Source of the DNA: SIG440 sp045592585
Lineage (GTDB): Bacteria; Bacillota; Clostridia; Monoglobales; Monoglobaceae
Direction: 5' to 3'
Length of the DNA stretch: 36,531 bases
Assembly (NCBI GenBank): GCA_045592585.1
Contig: JAZNVB010000097.1
Location: 1-36,531 of the forward strand
Shown here: piece after piece, positions 8,035-16,913 of the stretch
Numbering within the stretch: position 1 is the stretch's first letter
Layout: each line of letters begins with the position of its first letter
Position numbers and translations under genes: made by a program
Notes under the pieces: model-generated
What the model was told of the DNA's origin: nothing
Databases searched by the model: none
The model's input: only the letters and a program-made list of their open reading frames with translations

Positions 8035-9651
8035 TTCGTGCCTGATATCATTAAAAAATTTCAGAATTAAATATATTATAAGTGCGGAACCGATGTACAC
8101 AATAAAGGTTACGGGCGGCATATTTTCGCTGTTTACTTTAATGGAAAAACAGTCCTTGCCAAAGGTTTCAGCCGTGGAAAGGATAATGCCAAGACAAATC
8201 TTAAGTGGATAATAAAATACTGCTGTGGCAAATTTTGGCACTATGTAGTAAATCATGCAGGCGAGAAAGCCCATGCAAAAGGTAAGGGTAACAATGGGGA
8301 TAATCCATAGATTGGTGAAAAACTGAATCCACGAAATTCTGCCAAAAAACAATGCCGAAAAATATACCGTACCAATAAATGCGGCAATTGAAATGGATAT
8401 TGATGCGCAAAACATCTGTTTACAGCCGGCGATACACTTGTTTGTTTTTGTGGAATGAGTTTCTGGGAGTGGAATAAGCTCTTTTAGCAGACGGTTAAGA
8501 TAACCAAAGTAAACCAGAATTCCAAAGGTTGCCCCAAATGAAAGTATAAGGCTTTTTGAAAATATTGCATAGGGTGCAACTGCTGTTATTATTGAGATTG
8601 AAAGGAACAGAGCATTGATGGGTGTGTATCGCTGATGTGTCAGGGCGGCAAAAATCATTACAAGCATCATAATTGCACTGCGGCAGACTGATGGGGTAAA
8701 CTGTGCGGCAGCAACAAAAAGTACAATTATTGGTATTGAAATCAAATACGCGACCTTTTTGTGGGTTCGTGTTTTGAAAAACAGTAATGATAAAACCGAA
8801 AACAAAATGGAAAGATGCATTCCCGAAACGGCAACTATATGTGAAAGACCTGCGTTTGAAAAGATGTTATAAAGCTTGTCTGAAAAACTTGATTTATCGC
8901 CTACCAGAATTCCTTTAAGCACAGCTGCGTGACTTGCATCGATACCAATAATACCGTCAACTGCAGTTACGGTTTTTATCTTGACAAAATTTCCAATATC
9001 CTTTATAAAGGTCACAAGGTGAAAGGGCTTTTTAAGAGTTATTTTGTTTGCGTTTTCTGTTTTGCCTATACAGAATATATTTTTTCCCCTCAAGTGTGTG
9101 TAATAGTCAAAGGTGTCGGTATCATCATCCCGTGAGGGATAGCTGAGCCTTGTCCAACAACAGATTTCGTCACCTTCGTTTAAAAGCTTGCCCCGGGTTT
9201 CAGGGATATACATAACAACTGTTCCGGGAGATATGTACTTATCATTTGCCTGTATCACATCAAAGTTAAAACTATATGAATATCCGGTTGAGGTTTTTGT
9301 GACAGGTGACGAAATCGTGCCCGACAGCCATAATTCATTGCCAACATATTCCTTCAATTTATTGGGGAAAAGGTATTCTACTGATACAATACGAAGCATA
9401 CCCAGCAAAGTGCAGACGATTAAGGAAAGAGGCAACAGTAAATGTTTAATATGCATTTTTGGTTCTGTTTTGTTAAAGCGCTTACATATAAGAATTATCA
9501 GCAGTGCAATCAGGACAAAGATAAGTGAAAGGAATACGCCAAACAATTGTTCGGCAGAAAGGATACAGGAAAGACATATTCCAGAAGTAAAAGCCAGAGC
9601 TGACAACACAAGATAATGTTTTAATGTTATAATATGTTCTGATTTATACAT
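8017..9651 (-). CDS. comEC: ComEC/Rec2-type DNA uptake channel protein, short form
   Basis: ComEC forms the membrane channel for single-stranded DNA during natural transformation. The 544-residue product has N-terminal membrane helices (about residues 10-95), a soluble OB-like segment (about 100-210) corresponding to DUF4131, and then the competence domain. The hallmark GLSHIVAVSGMHLSIL appears after LKGILVGDKSSF, followed by about eight hydrophobic helices. It ends at NDIRHEKTVNH without the C-terminal metallo-beta-lactamase-like domain of the long forms (usually 700-800 residues). Loss by a recent frameshift is unlikely because the terminator follows at once. AAAGGAGG lies 11 bases upstream of the ATG. 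No other competence gene is in the window, so a role in actual transformation is unproven. Confidence 0.9.
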   Translation of the reverse strand: MYKSEHIITLKHYLVLSALAFTSGICLSCILSAEQLFGVFLSLIFVLIALLIILICKRFNKTEPKMHIKHLLLPLSLIVCTLLGMLRIVSVEYLFPNKLKEYVGNELWLSGTISSPVTKTSTGYSYSFNFDVIQANDKYISPGTVVMYIPETRGKLLNEGDEICCWTRLSYPSRDDDTDTFDYYTHLRGKNIFCIGKTENANKITLKKPFHLVTFIKDIGNFVKIKTVTAVDGIIGIDASHAAVLKGILVGDKSSFSDKLYNIFSNAGLSHIVAVSGMHLSILFSVLSLLFFKTRTHKKVAYLISIPIIVLFVAAAQFTPSVCRSAIMMLVMIFAALTHQRYTPINALFLSISIITAVAPYAIFSKSLILSFGATFGILVYFGYLNRLLKELIPLPETHSTKTNKCIAGCKQMFCASISISIAAFIGTVYFSALFFGRISWIQFFTNLWIIPIVTLTFCMGFLACMIYYIVPKFATAVFYYPLKICLGIILSTAETFGKDCFSIKVNSENMPPVTFIVYIGSALIIYLILKFFNDIRHEKTVNH

Positions 9652-9685
9652 TGACGCAAATCCTCCTTTACATATTCTATTCTAC

Positions 9686-9715
9686 ATAATAACACATATT
9701 TCGACAAATGTTCAA
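9686..9715 (-). promoter_or_regulatory. Sigma-A promoter for comEC
   Basis: On the minus strand, TTGAAC (9715-9710) and TATTAT (9691-9686) are separated by 18 bases, about 35 bases before the comEC start codon. It is divergent from the glyS promoter. Confidence 0.6.
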
Positions 9716-9761
9716 CACTGCATGGATATATTTGAAAAAGAAAAAATAGTTACAAAAAAAC

Positions 9762-9790
9762 TTGCAGAATTTTGGAATATATGATATAAT
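9762..9790 (+). promoter_or_regulatory. Sigma-A promoter for the glyS operon
   Basis: TTGCAG (9762-9767) and TATAAT (9785-9790) are separated by exactly 17 bases. The predicted transcript starts near 9797, giving a leader of about 100 bases. Confidence 0.8.
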
Positions 9791-9812
9791 ACACTTAATT
9801 ATGTACTTGTTT

Positions 9813-9878
9813 GGATTTTAGCAAAATCCGTTTAATATTCTGCAGGCTCACGGCGGAAGTTATTTAAATTCAGTGAGC
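9813..9878 (+). other. glyS leader with two hairpins, no T-box
   Basis: GGATTTT/AAAATCC (9813-9819/9823-9829, AGC loop) is followed by GCTCAC/GTGAGC (9846-9851/9873-9878). The second stem ends just before the AGGAAAGG ribosome site (9879-9886), so it could affect translation. A T-box leader, common before Firmicute aminoacyl-tRNA synthetase genes, is not seen: the leader is too short and I see no T-box antiterminator sequence. Confidence 0.45.
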
Positions 9879-9898
9879 AGGAAAGGCAATGTGATAAA

Positions 9899-11281
9899 AT
9901 GAAAAATACTGAAAAGACAATGGAGAAAATAGTTGCTCTTTGTAAGGGCCGTGGATTTGTTTATTCCGGCTCTGAAATATACGGCGGTTTGGCAAACACA
10001 TGGGATTACGGTCCTCTGGGTGTTGAACTTAAAAACAACGTTAAGCGTGCATGGTGGAAAAAGTTTATTCAGGAAAGCCCATACAACGTTGGTCTTGATG
10101 CGGCTATCCTGATGAATCCCCAGACATGGGTTGCATCTGGTCACGTTGGCGGTTTCTCTGACCCACTTATGGACTGCAAGGAATGTAAAACCCGTTTCCG
10201 TGCAGATAAGCTTATTGAAGATGCAGCAGGTGTTTCGGCAGACGGTTGGACGGATGCAAAAATGCTTGAATTTATTAACGAGCAGGACATAAAATGTCCA
10301 AATTGCGGAAAGCATAATTTTACTGATATAAGAAAGTTCAATCTTATGTTCAAGACATTCCAGGGCGTTACTGAAGACAGCACAAGTGAAATCTTTTTAA
10401 GACCCGAAACTGCTCAGGGTATCTTTGTAAACTTCAAAAATGTTCAGAGAACATCAAGAAAAAAGATTCCTTTTGGTATCGGTCAGGTAGGTAAGTCGTT
10501 CCGTAACGAAATTACTCCTGGTAACTTTACCTTCAGAACCCGTGAGTTTGAACAGATGGAGCTTGAGTTCTTCTGTAAACCCGGCACAGACCTTGAATGG
10601 TTTAAATACTGGAAAGATTTCTGCAAAAACTGGTTGCTTTCATTGAACATCAAGGAAGAAAACATCAAAATGCGTGACCACGAGCAGGAAGAACTTTCCC
10701 ATTACAGTAATGCAACAACAGATATTGAATTTATGTTCCCATTTGGTTGGGGCGAGCTTTGGGGTATTGCTGACCGTACAGATTTTGACCTTACTCAGCA
10801 CAGCAATCACAGTGGCGAAAAGCTGGATTATAATGACCCTGAAACAAATGAAAGATACACACCATATTGCGTTGAGCCATCACTTGGTGCAGACCGTGTA
10901 ACTCTTGCATTTATGGTTGAGGCATATGACGAAGAAGTTATCGATGCCGAGAAGAATGATATTCGTACAGTTATGAGATTCCATCCGGCTCTTGCTCCCA
11001 TTAAGGCTGCAGTTCTGCCCTTGTCAAAGAAGCTTGCTGAGGGCGCAGGTGCAGTATATTCAAAGCTGGCGGCAGAGTTTATGTGCGAATACGATGAAGC
11101 AGGAAGTATCGGTAAAAGATACCGCAGACAGGATGAAATCGGTACACCTTTCTGTATCACATACGATTTTGAATCAGAGGAAGATGCATCTGTTACAGTT
11201 CGTCATCGTGATACCATGGAGCAGGAACGTGTTAAGATTGATGACCTTGTTGCATATATAAGCGAGAGAATTAAGTTTTAA
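9899..11281 (+). CDS. glyS: Glycyl-tRNA synthetase, dimeric (alpha2) type
   Basis: This class II synthetase charges tRNA-Gly. The 460-residue single-chain form differs from the alpha2beta2 enzyme of many bacteria. Residues 35-50 carry DYGPLGVELKNNVKRAWW; a zinc-ribbon-like insertion has C93/C96 and C133/C136; FLRPETAQGIF is at 166-176. Motif 2 contains FRNEITP (201-207), and motif 3 is near EPSLGADRVTLAFM. The C-terminal anticodon-binding domain ends with RHRDTMEQERVKIDDLVAYI. The ATG at 9899 has an AGGAAAGG site 12 bases upstream. holB follows after 23 bases. Complete, with no missing motif seen. Confidence 0.96.
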   Translation: MKNTEKTMEKIVALCKGRGFVYSGSEIYGGLANTWDYGPLGVELKNNVKRAWWKKFIQESPYNVGLDAAILMNPQTWVASGHVGGFSDPLMDCKECKTRFRADKLIEDAAGVSADGWTDAKMLEFINEQDIKCPNCGKHNFTDIRKFNLMFKTFQGVTEDSTSEIFLRPETAQGIFVNFKNVQRTSRKKIPFGIGQVGKSFRNEITPGNFTFRTREFEQMELEFFCKPGTDLEWFKYWKDFCKNWLLSLNIKEENIKMRDHEQEELSHYSNATTDIEFMFPFGWGELWGIADRTDFDLTQHSNHSGEKLDYNDPETNERYTPYCVEPSLGADRVTLAFMVEAYDEEVIDAEKNDIRTVMRFHPALAPIKAAVLPLSKKLAEGAGAVYSKLAAEFMCEYDEAGSIGKRYRRQDEIGTPFCITYDFESEEDASVTVRHRDTMEQERVKIDDLVAYISERIKF

Positions 11282-11304
11282 TATACACAAAGGATGGTAG
11301 GGTA

Positions 11305-12312
11305 ATGCTTTCAGCCGCTTTGGGTCATAATAAAGTAAAGAATGTGCTGACAGTTGCAGCCGGCGAAAACCGTGTGGGGCACGCATATATTTTTGAAGGT
11401 CCACGTGGCGTGGGAAGGCAGACAATGGCAAAGGAGTTTGCAAAGCTGCTACTGTGCGAAAATTCTCAGGACGGTGAGCCTTGTGGCACGTGCAAAAATT
11501 GCACTATGTGTGCATCGGGCAGCCATCCGGATTTGCAGATTATCACCAATCAACTGTATGACGAATCAAAAAAATCAACAGATGTTCTGGTTGATACTGT
11601 GCGAAACATGAAAAAGGACATTTATATAAAGCCTTATGTTTCGGAACGCAAGATTTATATTGTGCCCAATGCCGACACAATGAATATGTATGCTCAAAAC
11701 AGCTTGCTTAAGGTTCTTGAGGAGCCGCCTGAGTATTGCACCATCATTCTTATTGCAGAAAATTCAAATTTATTTTTGCCAACAATTCTTTCACGTGCGG
11801 TACCCATTAAGTTTTATCCTCTTGCAGACGGCTTAATCGCAGATTACATTGTGTCAGAATATCCGCAGCTAAGTGAAAAGAGCACAGCTTTGGCGGCGAT
11901 GAGTGGCGGATGTATAGGCAGGGCAAAGGAACTTGCACAGTCCGACGAGGTTATAAATCTAAGAGATGAGTTATATCAGCGGGTTTTGGCTCTGTCAAAA
12001 AAGGGCAATCGTTCAATTTATGACCTTATGGTGTTTTTAAAACATAATAAGGATGACGCAAAACTGTTTATGGATATGATGCAGGGATTGTTCCGTGATA
12101 TTATGTATGTAAAGCAATCGCAGGAGGAAAGCATCGCCAATCCTGACAAATTATCTGAAATAAAAGGGCTTGCAGATAAAATCTCCGATGGAGTGCCCGT
12201 TAAACTGCTTGAAATTTTAATGAAGTACAACGAATATTTATCAAGAAATATAAGCTATGCGCAAATTGCACAGTGTATAAGCGTGGAGCTTTGGGAGGCA
12301 ATAAATGACTGA
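11305..12312 (+). CDS. holB: DNA polymerase III delta' subunit
   Basis: The clamp-loader delta' subunit helps load the sliding clamp at replication forks. The 335-residue product begins with the AAA+ pattern GHAYIFEGPRGVG. The zinc-module cysteines C51, C60, C63, C66 and C69 surround GEPCGTCKNCTMC, and QNSLLKVLEEPP is in the sensor region. Two departures stand out: the P-loop is GPRGVGRQT (residues 32-40) with Arg in place of the catalytic Lys, and the SRC motif reads SRA (163-165). This fits delta' as a non-ATPase clamp-loader member. A gamma/tau (DnaX) assignment is less likely because of the length and missing Lys. It overlaps ricT by 8 bases. Confidence 0.88.
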   Translation: MLSAALGHNKVKNVLTVAAGENRVGHAYIFEGPRGVGRQTMAKEFAKLLLCENSQDGEPCGTCKNCTMCASGSHPDLQIITNQLYDESKKSTDVLVDTVRNMKKDIYIKPYVSERKIYIVPNADTMNMYAQNSLLKVLEEPPEYCTIILIAENSNLFLPTILSRAVPIKFYPLADGLIADYIVSEYPQLSEKSTALAAMSGGCIGRAKELAQSDEVINLRDELYQRVLALSKKGNRSIYDLMVFLKHNKDDAKLFMDMMQGLFRDIMYVKQSQEESIANPDKLSEIKGLADKISDGVPVKLLEILMKYNEYLSRNISYAQIAQCISVELWEAIND

Positions 12313-13165
12313 GGTTATAGGTATTAAATTTAATAAAGCCGGCAAAGTTTATTACTTTGACCCCAAGGGGCAAAAGCTGAACATCGACGACGGTGTGGTG
12401 GTTGAAACCTCACGGGGGGTGGAGTTCGGTTTTGTTGCAGTTGCCAACAAAGAGGTTGATGACAGCGAAATTGTTGCACCTCTTAAATCCATAATTCGCA
12501 AAGCAACGCCGGCGGACTTTGAAAAACTTGAAAAGAACAAGGTAAAGGAAAAAGAGGCATTTGATATTGCAGTAAAGAAAATTCAGGAGCATAACCTGGA
12601 TATGAAGCTTATCAGCACCGAATATACCTTTGACGGAAGCAAAATTCTGTTCTATTTTACTGCAGACGGAAGGGTTGACTTCCGTGAGCTTGTAAAGACT
12701 CTGGCAGGAATTTTCCGCACCAGGATTGAACTTCGACAGATGGGCGTACGTGACGAGGCAAAGACCTTGGGTGCAATCAGCATTTGCGGCAGACCTCTTT
12801 GCTGTTCAACATTTCTCAACGATTTTCATTCGGTTTCTATCAGAATGGCAAAGGACCAGGGCTTGTCCCTTAACCCCACCAAGATTTCGGGTATCTGCGG
12901 CAGACTTATGTGCTGTCTTGAATATGAGCAGCCGGCATACGAGGACCTTCTTAAAAGAGTTCCCGGTAAGGGTGCCTTGATTGAATATGATGGTCAGCGT
13001 GGTACAGTTACCGAGGTATTTGTTCTTAAAGGTCTTATTAAGGCAAAGTTCGGCACTCCGGAAGAACCGGTGTTTAAAATTCTTGACGGGAAAGAAGTGA
13101 AAGTTCTTAAAAAAGGCAAAACTGAGCCTGTGGAAGAAATCCCAGAAGAACTTAAAGAAAACTAA
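12305..13165 (+). CDS. ricT: PSP1-domain protein RicT (YaaT)
   Basis: The product is 286 residues. The core signature is two cysteine motifs, CGRPLCC (C161, C166, C167) and CGRLMCC (C198, C203, C204), joined by SLNPTKISGI; the known family member RicT binds Fe-S clusters through such cysteines. In Bacillus, RicT/YaaT works with RicA and RicF to promote RNase Y-dependent mRNA maturation and affects sporulation and competence. The N-terminal half is the PSP1 region (EFGFVAV...). The C-terminal tail is Lys/Glu-rich and disordered. The order holB-ricT is conserved in Firmicutes. A terminator follows 6 bases after the stop. Confidence 0.93.
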   Translation: MTEVIGIKFNKAGKVYYFDPKGQKLNIDDGVVVETSRGVEFGFVAVANKEVDDSEIVAPLKSIIRKATPADFEKLEKNKVKEKEAFDIAVKKIQEHNLDMKLISTEYTFDGSKILFYFTADGRVDFRELVKTLAGIFRTRIELRQMGVRDEAKTLGAISICGRPLCCSTFLNDFHSVSIRMAKDQGLSLNPTKISGICGRLMCCLEYEQPAYEDLLKRVPGKGALIEYDGQRGTVTEVFVLKGLIKAKFGTPEEPVFKILDGKEVKVLKKGKTEPVEEIPEELKEN

Positions 13166-13171
13166 AATATG

Positions 13172-13203
13172 CGCCAATCATACAATGTGTGGTTGGCGTT
13201 TTT
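13172..13203 (+). terminator. Intrinsic terminator of the glyS-holB-ricT operon
   Basis: CGCCAATCATAC (13172-13183) pairs with GTGTGGTTGGCG (13187-13198): 12 bp including G-U pairs, with an AAT loop and a T5 tail (13199-13203). Confidence 0.9.
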
Positions 13204-13217
13204 GGTTAAATAAATTC

Positions 13218-13246
13218 TTTACAAGAGTTGAAAATTATGTTATAAT
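13218..13246 (+). promoter_or_regulatory. Sigma-A promoter for smc-ftsY-UPF0182
   Basis: TTTACA (13218-13223) and TATAAT (13241-13246) are separated by 17 bases. The leader of about 100 bases contains a GAAAGC/GCTTTC hairpin (13312-13317/13326-13331) that ends 2 bases before the smc ribosome site. Confidence 0.75.
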
Positions 13247-13349
13247 AAAATGTCATATTTTATCTTGGGGGATTGGTGCCTTTGGGCATTAAGAATACAT
13301 TTTACATCAGAGAAAGCGGATTTGAGCTTTCAAAGAGGAGGTAATTTTT

Positions 13350-16300
13350 TTGCATCTTAAAAGCGTTGAAATGCAGGGATTTAAGTCCTTTGCTGACAAA
13401 ATATATCTTGATTTTAATCCGGGTATAACTGCTATTGTCGGCCCAAACGGCTCGGGCAAGAGTAATATTTCCGATGCTATCAGATGGGTTATGGGCGAGC
13501 AGAGTGTTCGTTCGCTTCGTGGTAGCCGTATGGAGGATGTTATCTTTGCAGGAACCGAGGTGCGAAAGCCCCAGGGCTTTGCAGAGGTTTCGCTGACACT
13601 TGATAACAGCGAGGGGGCACTCCCTGTTGACTACGAAGAGGTTGTTATTACCCGCCGTGTATATAGAAATGGTGAGGGTGAGTATTTTATCAATCATGCC
13701 GCTTGCCGTCTTAAGGACATTCACGAGCTGTTTATGGATACAGGTCTTGGTCGAGAGGGTTACTCTATTATCGGTCAGGGTAAGATTGACGAAATTCTTA
13801 GCAACAAATCCGAGGACAGACGCCGTATTTTTGAAGAAGCGGCAGGTATCACCAAATACAAGTACCGCAAGAACGAGGCTGAAAAGAAACTTGAAAAAAC
13901 AAATGACAACCTGACCCGTGTAAATGACATTATGTCAGAACTTTCGGGCCAGCTTGAGCCTTTGCGTATTCAGTCGGAAAAAGCAAAAAAATACCTCAAC
14001 CTTCGTGACGAACTGAAGGTTATTGATGTTAATGTTTCGGTTGCGTCCATTATAAAATACCGTGCAGAGCTTGTTGAGATTGAACGCCGCCTGGATGGTG
14101 TTTCAAACAGCATTGACCTTCTTCAAAAGGAGATTGATGATAAGGAACAGCTTACACAGGAAATGTATGCCAAGATTGAAAAAATTGAAGAAGAAATGGA
14201 AAACTGTCGTCGTGAACAAAAGTTGGCAGCAGACGAAACCGCAGACGAAAATCAGCACATTTCTCTGGGACTTGCAAGTGTTGAGCACTGCAAAGAAAAC
14301 ATTCAAAGAATTTTCGACGAGATAGAGAAGAGTGAGAGAGGCATAAGCCAGCTTGATGAGTTGATTGAGGGTTATGTTAAAGAACAAAAAGAGCTTGACG
14401 GAAGACATGATGCTCTGGTTGAAAAAATTAAGGCAGCAGAGGCAGAGTTTGAAAAAATCAATTCTGTATTTGAAGTCAACAATGCAAGTCTTGAAGGTCT
14501 TAAAGATGAAATAATCGAAAAAACCTCTGAAATCAGCGACCTGAGAAGCAAGGTGGCAAACTATAACATCCTGCTTGAAAATTTTGAAAGAGAACGCCGT
14601 AATGTTGATGAAGAACTTGAAAGACACAGTCTTGAGCATAACCGGATAGAGGAAAACAATAAAATTATCGAGGCGGCTCTTGCAAAACTGACGGCTGAAT
14701 TTGATGAAATAAAGGCAGATGCCGAAAGTGCCGAAAAGGAAGTGAAGACTTGTCAGGAAAAGAATGATGAGCTAAACGAAAAACGCAATCTGACCCTTGC
14801 AGAACTCAGCCGCAAAAACTCACGCAAAAGTGTGCTGGAGGATATGGAGAACGATTATGAGGGCTACAACCGCAGCGTTAAGGAAATTATGACAGCTCAT
14901 AGCGGCGGTGTACTTAAAAATGCAAAGATTTATGGCCCGGTATCAAAACTTATATCTACCGACAAAAAGTATGTTACAGCAATTGAGGTTGCGCTTATTT
15001 CGGTAAATCAGAATATTGTAACCGAAACCGAGCAGGATGCCAAAGCGGCAATTAACTTTTTAAAAGCAGGAAAGCTGGGCAGAGCTACATTTATGCCCAT
15101 TTCAACATCAAAACCCCGCAACATTGACCTTCAGGGCGCAGATAAAATGAAGGGCTTCATTGCTCTTGCTCAGGATATTGTTGACTATGACAAGAAATAT
15201 GAAGATGTTGTAGGCAGTGTTCTTGGCGGAACAGTTGTGGTTGACAATATCGACAATGCAATTGCAATGGCAGCAAAGTGTGGACACAAGTTTAAAATTG
15301 TAACAATTGAGGGCGAGGTTATGCAGCCCGGTGGCGCAATTAGCGGTGGTACTTTGGGCAAGAATTCGGGATTTTTGTCACGGGCAGCTGATATTGAAAC
15401 TCTTACCATAGAAATAAACGAGTTAAAGAAACAACTTGATAATATTGAAAAAGAGAAAGCAGAAACAACGAAAAACTTGCAGGCAAGCGTGATCCGTGCA
15501 GAGAATGCAAGAATACTGATTTCGGCAAAGAATGAAGAATACATAAGAGCCAAATCGGATTCCGACCACAGCCGTACATATCTTGAGGCAGCAGAGGAAC
15601 GCAAAAATCAGCTTGTGCAGGAGGCAAAAACAATTGAAGACCGTACTGCAGAGATAAATGCTGATATTGAGCTTTGCAATAAAACAGCCGATGAGCTTGA
15701 GACAAGTGTGTTAAAGCTTAGATGCGAAACCGATTCAAAACAGCTTGAATCAGAGGAAATTTCGGCAAAGGTTAAGGAAATTCAGGATTCACTTATAAAC
15801 TTGCGTATTGATGAAAGTGCCAACCAAAAGGATATTGATTTGCAGATTGAAAGACTTGAGGCAGTTAAGACCGAAAAGGCATCAATCCTTGCAGACAACG
15901 ATATCAAGCAGGCAGAAATTGTTGCATTAAACCAGAAAATCGATAGCATCAACGACGAAATTGCAGCTAATCGCAAAAAGCTTGATGAGTTGGGTGTTCA
16001 TACAGTTGAGCTTGAAGAGGAACTTGCAAAATTGGGCGATACCCGCAAGGAAACCGACCAAAAGACAAAGGATTTGCAGGAGGATGTTAAAGAAATCCGC
16101 GAAAAGATGTATTCCCTGGGTCAGCAAAAGACAAAGATTGAGGGATCAAAGGCAAAGTGTGAATCTGATCTTGATGGTTTGTTTGAATATCTTTGGGAGG
16201 AATATGAGCTTACCTTCAGTGATGCCCAGAAGATGAAAACAGATGAAGAGATCAATTTAAAAGAGGCTACTGCAAAAATTTCGGAGCTTAAGAGTAAAAT

Positions 16301-16913
16301 AAAAGCTCTTGGTAATATTAATATTGATGCCATTGAAGAATATAAAATGGTAAAGGAACGTTTCGACTTCCTTACAGAACAGACTGTTGATCTTGAAAAA
16401 GCAAAGGGAGAGCTTGAAAAAATCATTGACGAAATGATGATTATTATGAAAAAACAGTTCTCCGAGCAGTTTGAAATCATCAGCAAGAACTTTAACAGTG
16501 TATTCCGTGAACTGTTTGGCGGCGGTCAGGCATATCTTGAGCTTGCCGACCCCGATGATATTATGGAAACAGGTGTTGATATTATTGCACAGCCTCCGGG
16601 CAAAAAACTGCAAAGCCTTACCCTTCTTTCAGGTGGTGAAAGAGCATTCACCGCAATTGCACTTTTGTTTGCAATTTTAAAGGTCAGACCAACACCATTT
16701 TGTATTCTTGACGAAATTGAGGCGGCGCTTGACGATATCAACGTGTACCGCTATGCCGACTATCTGAAAAAATACAGCCAGAAATCACAGTTCATTGTTG
16801 TAACCCACAGACGTGGAACAATGGAGGCGGCAAACATTCTTTATGGTGTAACCATGCAGGAGAAGGGTATATCAAAATTGTTATCATTAAATATTGACGA
16901 GGTGGCAGAGTAA
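13350..16913 (+). CDS. smc: Chromosome segregation ATPase SMC
   Basis: SMC dimers with ScpA/ScpB organise and help separate the chromosome. All parts of the 1187-residue family layout are present: Walker A GPNGSGKSN (residues 31-39), coiled coil about 165-510, hinge about 515-670 (ending with GGAISGG), second coiled coil about 675-1010, ABC signature LLSGGERAF near 1092, and Walker B CILDEIEAALDD near 1117. The start is TTG at 13350, 8 bases after a strong AGAGGAGG (13334-13341). The next in-frame ATG (residue 8) would cut into the conserved first strand (LKSVEMQGFKSFAD), so TTG is right. The stop overlaps the ftsY start by 1 base. scpA and scpB are not in this window. Confidence 0.98.
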   Translation: MHLKSVEMQGFKSFADKIYLDFNPGITAIVGPNGSGKSNISDAIRWVMGEQSVRSLRGSRMEDVIFAGTEVRKPQGFAEVSLTLDNSEGALPVDYEEVVITRRVYRNGEGEYFINHAACRLKDIHELFMDTGLGREGYSIIGQGKIDEILSNKSEDRRRIFEEAAGITKYKYRKNEAEKKLEKTNDNLTRVNDIMSELSGQLEPLRIQSEKAKKYLNLRDELKVIDVNVSVASIIKYRAELVEIERRLDGVSNSIDLLQKEIDDKEQLTQEMYAKIEKIEEEMENCRREQKLAADETADENQHISLGLASVEHCKENIQRIFDEIEKSERGISQLDELIEGYVKEQKELDGRHDALVEKIKAAEAEFEKINSVFEVNNASLEGLKDEIIEKTSEISDLRSKVANYNILLENFERERRNVDEELERHSLEHNRIEENNKIIEAALAKLTAEFDEIKADAESAEKEVKTCQEKNDELNEKRNLTLAELSRKNSRKSVLEDMENDYEGYNRSVKEIMTAHSGGVLKNAKIYGPVSKLISTDKKYVTAIEVALISVNQNIVTETEQDAKAAINFLKAGKLGRATFMPISTSKPRNIDLQGADKMKGFIALAQDIVDYDKKYEDVVGSVLGGTVVVDNIDNAIAMAAKCGHKFKIVTIEGEVMQPGGAISGGTLGKNSGFLSRAADIETLTIEINELKKQLDNIEKEKAETTKNLQASVIRAENARILISAKNEEYIRAKSDSDHSRTYLEAAEERKNQLVQEAKTIEDRTAEINADIELCNKTADELETSVLKLRCETDSKQLESEEISAKVKEIQDSLINLRIDESANQKDIDLQIERLEAVKTEKASILADNDIKQAEIVALNQKIDSINDEIAANRKKLDELGVHTVELEEELAKLGDTRKETDQKTKDLQEDVKEIREKMYSLGQQKTKIEGSKAKCESDLDGLFEYLWEEYELTFSDAQKMKTDEEINLKEATAKISELKSKIKALGNINIDAIEEYKMVKERFDFLTEQTVDLEKAKGELEKIIDEMMIIMKKQFSEQFEIISKNFNSVFRELFGGGQAYLELADPDDIMETGVDIIAQPPGKKLQSLTLLSGGERAFTAIALLFAILKVRPTPFCILDEIEAALDDINVYRYADYLKKYSQKSQFIVVTHRRGTMEAANILYGVTMQEKGISKLLSLNIDEVAE

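Noticed and set aside
9652..9898. T-box riboswitch before glyS
   Set aside because: The leader is only about 100 bases and no T-box antiterminator sequence is seen.
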